17,122 nt of DNA from CBDDRG01 sp051306415. Its GTDB lineage: Bacteria > Pseudomonadota > Gammaproteobacteria > Pseudomonadales > Porticoccaceae. Position numbers and translations under genes: made by a program. Below are positions 14,329 to 17,122 of this stretch, piece after piece. Every line of letters starts with the position of its first letter. The stretch's first letter is position 1. Below the pieces are notes generated by a model, which searched no databases, had not been told where the DNA came from, and saw nothing but the letters and a program-made list of their open reading frames with translations. The stretch lies in assembly GCA_051306415.1 (NCBI GenBank), contig JBPPNE010000013.1, positions 1 to 17,122 of the forward strand, in the 5' to 3' direction.

Positions 14329-15444
14329 TTACTGAAGCTTTAGATTGAACAGTTTCACCACGTTGTCGTGGCGGCACGCATTCTTCTGTGCTTCCGTCAA
14401 ATGCGCGGTCTGGGCGGCGAGAATTTTCTGCGAGTTCGGCCAAGACGCATCGGTGTGCGGATAATCATTGGCCCAGATCAGGCAGCCGCTGTTGACTACA
14501 TCCATATTTTCGTACGCAGTTTTGTCATCCTGGAAAGTAAACGACACATTGCGGGTGATGTATTCGCTCGGCGGCCGCGACAGGAAGTCGCCAGCGACGG
14601 GGCCAAGACGTGCAACGGCATGATCCGCGCGGTATTTGTAATGGTTGATCCAGCCGGCATCGCCTTCAGCCACCACCATTTTGAGCTTTGGAAACCGCTC
14701 GAAAACGCCACCGAAGAGGAATACGCCCATCACATCCTGAACGCCGCGGATGATATTCATGAAGCCATTTGCGGGCTTACCGCGTTTCGGCGCCAGCACT
14801 TCCTTCACACCGCTATCGTTGGAGGTGAGGATGTGGAAACAAACGGGTAGATCCAGATCGGTCGCACAGGCCCAGAGCGCGTCGTAATCGGGGTGATCGT
14901 AATCTGCATGCTGGGGGACGCCCGGCATCATCATCCCGACCATGCCCATTTTCTTGGCGCGATAGAAATCCTCGATCGTCTCATCGACGGAAACCACGGC
15001 AGTTTGCGCCAAGCCGAAGAGGCGATTCGGCACTTCGCCGCAGAAAGTTTCAAGCCAACGGTTATAAGCTTGCATGCAGGCGGATTTGTAGGCGTAATCC
15101 TTGTGGGAGCACAGCACCATGCCGGTGGAAGCGTAAATGATCTCACCTTTGACGCCATCGACATCCTGGGCTTCAACCCGATACTTGGGATTCCAGGCCG
15201 CCTTCGGAATTTGATCGAATTTATTGTTGCGGAACTTGGGCAAATCATTGGCGGGAACGCCCGCAGCGCCCAACAGCGCCAAGGGGATAACGTCATCAAG
15301 CCCCGGAATTTGAAAAATATCTCCCCCGGCGGGGCCCTCGACCACGCGGGGTGCCCGGTCACGGTATTTGGGGTCGATAAAATCGATGTAACAGTTGGGT
15401 GGTTCTACGATGTGAGAATCCGCAGAGATGGCCGGTTTCAGCAT
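14329..15444 (-). CDS. Amidohydrolase of the ACMSD-like family (PF04909 type)
   Basis: A 371-residue TIM-barrel metal-dependent hydrolase or decarboxylase of the family that includes 2-amino-3-carboxymuconate-semialdehyde decarboxylase and gamma-resorcylate decarboxylase. Visible motifs: ISADSHIVEPP at the N-terminus (Asp9, His11, Glu14), which replaces the HxH pair of classical members with Asp-x-His; DLDLPVCFHI with the strand-5 His204; VVAEGDAGW with Glu260; and IWANDYPHTDASWPNS with the strand-8 Asp327 and His330. Family members cut C-C or C-N bonds in ring-cleavage products or aromatic acids. The Asp-x-His subgroup is common in hydrocarbon and terpenoid catabolic clusters but is mostly uncharacterised. 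The start ATG at 15444 follows AGGAG at 8 nt. It is monocistronic, ended by a strong hairpin, and divergent from the LLM oxidoreductase operon, sharing a 267-bp control region. Confidence 0.88.
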   Translation of the reverse strand: MLKPAISADSHIVEPPNCYIDFIDPKYRDRAPRVVEGPAGGDIFQIPGLDDVIPLALLGAAGVPANDLPKFRNNKFDQIPKAAWNPKYRVEAQDVDGVKGEIIYASTGMVLCSHKDYAYKSACMQAYNRWLETFCGEVPNRLFGLAQTAVVSVDETIEDFYRAKKMGMVGMMMPGVPQHADYDHPDYDALWACATDLDLPVCFHILTSNDSGVKEVLAPKRGKPANGFMNIIRGVQDVMGVFLFGGVFERFPKLKMVVAEGDAGWINHYKYRADHAVARLGPVAGDFLSRPPSEYITRNVSFTFQDDKTAYENMDVVNSGCLIWANDYPHTDASWPNSQKILAAQTAHLTEAQKNACRHDNVVKLFNLKLQ

Positions 15445-15489
15445 GAGATCTGCTCCTGGTTGCTTTTAGATAATTAGGGGGCGCTTTGT

Positions 15490-15521
15490 TTCCCATCGGT
15501 AAGTTGTGTGACCGACGGGAA
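15490..15521. promoter_or_regulatory. Operator-like inverted repeat in the divergent control region
   Basis: TTCCCATCGGT (15490-15500) and ACCGACGGGAA (15511-15521) are 11-bp arms matching at 10 positions around a 10-nt centre. It sits 46-77 bp upstream of the amidohydrolase start in the shared divergent region. A second pair, TGTGACC (15507-15513) and GGTCACA (15578-15584), is inverted across about 65 bp. Either could bind a regulator controlling both directions; the hairpin could also form in the 5' untranslated RNA. Confidence 0.45.
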
Positions 15522-15711
15522 GAATTCAATTTGGAACTAAAAAGTGGCCATTGTCAAACTCAATTGATGCTCAGTCTGGTCACAGATCGAGCCTTTCCTC
15601 AGTCGGCGTTGACGTATCCACAGGCTGACTATCTGCGTTGCCCTTGATCGAGGCGGCGGCTAGGATGGCGGTTGGCTACACTATCAAATCATAAGAGCTC
15701 GGGGAGATACC

Positions 15712-16626
15712 ATGAGCAATATTCAGTTTGGCACCGGCATTAGAACCGTCACTGACATTGCCGCCGCGGCGCGGCGAATTGAAGCGCTGGGTTTTGATAT
15801 CGTCAGCGCCGGTGAACACGTGATGTTCCACGGCCCCATCGGCAATACCTATATCACCCTTGCCGTGGCAGCAGGCGCTACCGAGCGAGTCAAGCTCATG
15901 AGCACCATTGTGTTGTTGCCGCTGTACCCCGCGGCGCTGGCGGCCAAACTGGGTGCTGCCCTCGACAACGCGTCGGCTGGTAGGTACATGTTTGGCGTCG
16001 GTGTCGGCGGTGAGTTTCCCAAGGAGTTTGAAGCCTGTGGCGTGCCAGTGGCCGAGCGAGGCGCGCGCGCCAATGAGGCATTGCAAGTGATCCGCCGCCT
16101 CTGGTCGGAAGACAAAGTGACTTTCCACGGTCGTTTCAACACGCTGAACGAAGTCACGTTGAATCCACGGCCGATCCAGAAACCGACACCGCCGATCTGG
16201 GTCGCCGGGCGCAAGGACGCGGCGATGCGCCGCGCCGCGCTCCACGGCGACGGCTGGATTCCCTACATGTACTCGCCGGAGCAATTGCGCGACAGTATCG
16301 CCACCATTGCCAAGGTGCGGGAGGAACAGGGGCTCGGCATGGATAATTTCCGCCGTGGCGTGTTCATCTTTTCCGCCGTGCACAAGGACCGGGACAAAGC
16401 CCGTGAGATGGCCGCTGTGCAACTTGGCAAGCAGTACGCGCAGAATTTCGATAGCCTGGTATCGAAGTACACGCTGATCGGCACGCCCGAGGACTGTCGT
16501 CGCCGGCTGCGGGAGTACATCGATGCCGGCGGCGAACTGTTCATGCTGACGTCGGCCTGCCCCGAGAGCTACATGGACGAAAATATCCGGTTGCTCGCCG
16601 AGGAAGTCATCCCGGCTTTTCGTTAA
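15712..16626 (+). CDS. LLM-class oxidoreductase, F420-dependent type (Rv2161c-like)
   Basis: A 304-residue bacterial-luciferase-like TIM-barrel enzyme. These use F420 or FMN for hydride transfer or monooxygenation of an organic substrate in the cytoplasm. Motifs include ARRIEALGFDIVSAGEHV (residues 20-37), TERVKLMSTIVLLPLYPAALAAK, SAGRYMFGVGVGGEFPKEFEACG (88-110), a linker NEALQVIRRLWSEDKVTFHG and PIWVAGRKDAAMRRAALHGDGWIPYMYSPEQ. This pattern and the roughly 300-residue length fit the TIGR03619-type group annotated as probable F420-dependent oxidoreductases; whether F420 or FMN is used cannot be settled here. The ATG at 15712 follows GGGGAGA. It is the first gene of a plus-strand pair, divergent from the ACMSD-like amidohydrolase, so the two may act in the same pathway. 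Confidence 0.87.
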   Translation: MSNIQFGTGIRTVTDIAAAARRIEALGFDIVSAGEHVMFHGPIGNTYITLAVAAGATERVKLMSTIVLLPLYPAALAAKLGAALDNASAGRYMFGVGVGGEFPKEFEACGVPVAERGARANEALQVIRRLWSEDKVTFHGRFNTLNEVTLNPRPIQKPTPPIWVAGRKDAAMRRAALHGDGWIPYMYSPEQLRDSIATIAKVREEQGLGMDNFRRGVFIFSAVHKDRDKAREMAAVQLGKQYAQNFDSLVSKYTLIGTPEDCRRRLREYIDAGGELFMLTSACPESYMDENIRLLAEEVIPAFR

Positions 16627-16676
16627 CCACTTTCGCGCCAACCCTTTTCAAGGGGCCTTTGCCCCGGGAGCACAGC

Positions 16677-17122
16677 ATGAGAATCGGCATCAATTCCGGC
16701 GCCGCGTCGGGACCGGAAACCACCATCGAAGGCCTGATCGCCCGCGCGCTGAAGATGGAAGAATTGGGCTTTGATACTTTCTGGATGGCCAACATGTTCG
16801 GCCTCGATGCGATGACCGCGCTGGCCCTGGTCGGCCAGCGCACCACGCGCATCAAGCTTGGCACCGCGGTCGTGCCCAGCTATCCCCGGCATCCGCTGGT
16901 GATGGCGCAACAGGCGGCAACCACTAATGCGGCGTCGCAGGGACGCTTTACGCTGGGTATCGGGTTGTCCCACAAGCCGATTATTGAGGGTATGCTCGGG
17001 CTTTCCTATGACAAACCCGCGCGACACATGCGCGAATACCTGCAAGTGCTGGCGCCGGCGCTGCGCAACGAAAAAATTGATTTTAGTGGCGAGCAGTACC
17101 GGGTTCGCGGCCAGATTTCGGT
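16677..17122 (+). CDS. LLM-class F420-dependent oxidoreductase (partial, C-terminus off the window)
   Basis: The first 148 residues of a second luciferase-like oxidoreductase. MRIGINSG, ALKMEELGFDTFWMANMFGLDAMTALALVG, IKLGTAVVPSYPRHPLVMAQQA, ASQGRFTLGIGLSHKPIIEGMLGLSYDKPARHMREYL and the following segment strongly resemble the MSMEG_4879-type (TIGR03564) group of F420-dependent LLM enzymes, typical of actinobacteria but also found in some proteobacteria. The ATG at 16677 is preceded by GGGAG at 6 nt. The gene begins 50 bp after its neighbour, in the same direction; a small GGGGC/GCCCC hairpin (16652-16665) lies just before the ribosome-binding site and might modulate translation. The right edge of the window cuts it in frame, with no damage visible. 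Confidence 0.88.
   Translation, partial: MRIGINSGAASGPETTIEGLIARALKMEELGFDTFWMANMFGLDAMTALALVGQRTTRIKLGTAVVPSYPRHPLVMAQQAATTNAASQGRFTLGIGLSHKPIIEGMLGLSYDKPARHMREYLQVLAPALRNEKIDFSGEQYRVRGQIS

Noticed and set aside
14111..14335. A 74-codon plus-strand reading frame upstream of the propeller gene
   Set aside because: It has no ribosome-binding site, an atypical Arg/Cys/Trp-rich composition, and runs through the perfect-stem terminator of the neighbouring minus-strand gene.

Overview
The window looks like chromosome from a moderately GC-rich Gram-negative proteobacterium. It has an outer-membrane porin ending in Phe, Shine-Dalgarno starts and a diguanylate-cyclase-type membrane sensor N-terminus. 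My best guess is a marine or environmental gammaproteobacterium with a broad catabolic repertoire; this is inference from gene content and style, since no ribosomal RNA or other taxonomic marker is present. No tRNA, rRNA, CRISPR array, complete insertion sequence or phage gene was seen.

Region 1 (1-2126, minus strand) is a tight three-gene operon: a beta-barrel porin, a small exported PstS-like phosphate-binding-family protein, and the start of a membrane sensor cut off by the window edge. It looks like an uptake and sensing unit for a small anion or solute. Region 2 (2393-4187, minus) is an N-acyl-D-amino-acid deacylase-type amidohydrolase with a strong terminator and a tandem 15-bp operator-like repeat upstream. 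Region 3 (4188-5773) is about 1.6 kb of visibly lower-GC sequence. It holds an 854-bp non-coding or degenerate stretch rich in short inverted repeats, then one orphan left-handed beta-helix acetyltransferase that lacks the second catalytic His of CysE.

Region 4 (5774-12206, plus) is the centrepiece: five consecutive, full-length, mutually paralogous family III (CaiB/BaiF) CoA-transferases. Each has its own ribosome-binding site and the catalytic Asp, and they are separated by only 60-81 bp. They appear to form one operon with a candidate promoter and operator at 5684-5739. Copies differ mainly in a pocket segment around a conserved Trp, suggesting paralogues with different acyl substrates or subunits of mixed oligomers.

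Region 5 (12274-17122) holds a convergent, unusually long 12-repeat beta-propeller protein (SMP-30/NHL-like, minus), an ACMSD-like metal-dependent amidohydrolase (minus, with a hairpin terminator), and, divergent from it, two luciferase-like monooxygenase-family (LLM) oxidoreductases of the F420-dependent type (plus, the second cut by the window edge).

Taken together, regions 2, 4 and 5 look like a catabolic island. Amidohydrolases and a lactonase-like propeller could open amide, lactone or ring bonds, LLM enzymes could perform flavin/F420 redox steps, and the CoA-transferases could activate the resulting acids. The substrate cannot be read from the sequence; cyclic terpenoids, steroids or xenobiotics are possible.
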